A DNA stretch of 42,827 nucleotides, from NCBI GenBank assembly GCA_028281045.1, contig JANQKP010000002.1, positions 1 through 42,827 of the forward strand, written 5' to 3'. The DNA is from Candidatus Altimarinota bacterium. Lineage in GTDB: Bacteria > Patescibacteriota > Gracilibacteria > UM-FILTER-43-11. The notes under the pieces were generated by a model. The model was given only the letters and a program-made list of their open reading frames with translations. It was not told the DNA's origin and searched no databases. A program made the translations under genes and the position numbers. Positions 41,614 through 42,827 of this stretch are shown here, piece after piece. Within the stretch, counting starts at the first letter, position 1. Each line of letters begins with the position of its first letter.

Positions 41614-41897
41614 CTTTTCGCTTAGACTGGAAGTATAGAACTTTTAAGTAAGCCTTTGTTCATTAACAGCAAGGGAATTTTATTAGCTTGATTATTAATT
41701 CCACATCAAGCTAATGACGATCTTATATAATATTCAAAATTGTATTTTGAATGCAGTAAAGATCTCCGCTATTTTTAGAGTTTTTAAATTGAAACTTATA
41801 CCCTGTCTCTTCTTTTAGAAGAAACAGGTTTTGCAAAGTCCTATCTTTTGATAGGCAAATCCTACTTCAGCTTTAAGCTGACTAGGTACAAACTTTT
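41614..41897 (+). other. rRNA leader with five hairpins
   Basis: Successive inverted repeats: 41682-41692/41705-41715 (11 bp, perfect); 41732-41740/41744-41752 (9 bp, loop TGT); 41802-41813/41817-41828 (12 bp, one mismatch); 41840-41845/41850-41855 (6 bp, loop TTTT); 41868-41873/41875-41880 (6 bp). They may act in processing or anti-termination. I found no boxA match. Confidence 0.65.

Positions 41898-42827
<930 letters not shown>

Overview
The window looks like chromosome of a Candidate Phyla Radiation (Patescibacteria) bacterium, perhaps near the Gracilibacteria/Peregrinibacteria side; that placement is inference. Signs: the partial 16S reads GAATAGACGG where most bacteria have GAATTGACGG; there are families common in these genomes (T4SS-pilin-like proteins, DUF5652, giant PKD proteins, a sigma-region-4/HARE-HTH regulator); native genes mostly lack Shine-Dalgarno sites and have A-rich, very short or no leaders; and none of the 39 complete genes called here ends in TGA.

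Layout. 1-6.55 kb (minus): operon of three secreted or surface proteins, including a dockerin-ended protein and a membrane-anchored protein with a cohesin-like domain. 6.7-8.33 kb: nhaA with a small upstream gene, own promoter, strong Shine-Dalgarno sites and foreign-looking codon use. 8.4-14 kb: lipoprotein, a MutY with a complete Nudix box, an RlmD/TrmA-type methyltransferase, and small membrane and regulatory proteins. 14-19 kb: TypA/BipA, an SLH-domain protein, DUF1905, and a VKOR fused to a second membrane domain. 19-21.8 kb: an islet beside tRNA-Asn bounded by 34/35-identical direct repeats, carrying an FAD oxidoreductase, a small alarmone-synthetase-like protein and a thioredoxin-like ferredoxin, with a perfect 16-bp-arm palindrome between divergent promoters. 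21.8-27.4 kb: aminotransferase, HflX, 2Fe-2S ferredoxin, a candidate structured ncRNA, ExoIII, FTR1 permease and a 45-residue basic protein. 27.4-39 kb: sigma4/HARE-HTH regulator, then a cluster of pilin-like and giant PKD surface proteins interrupted by a second foreign-looking gene. 39-42.8 kb: a 34-residue membrane peptide, an AroA-AroK fusion, two small membrane proteins, and an rRNA promoter with a hairpin-rich leader into 16S rRNA (cut by the window end).

How it fits together. Much of the window encodes the cell surface: the cohesin/dockerin operon, an SLH protein, a YceI-like lipoprotein and the pilin/PKD cluster, with VKOR available to oxidise disulfides. The rest is repair (MutY, ExoIII), ribosome-associated factors (TypA, HflX, RNA methyltransferase), ion and metal transport (NhaA, FTR1, TSUP) and a little biosynthesis (AroA-AroK). 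A 19-bp near-palindromic box occurs as tandem pairs in two intergenic regions and as single copies inside mutY and aroA-aroK.
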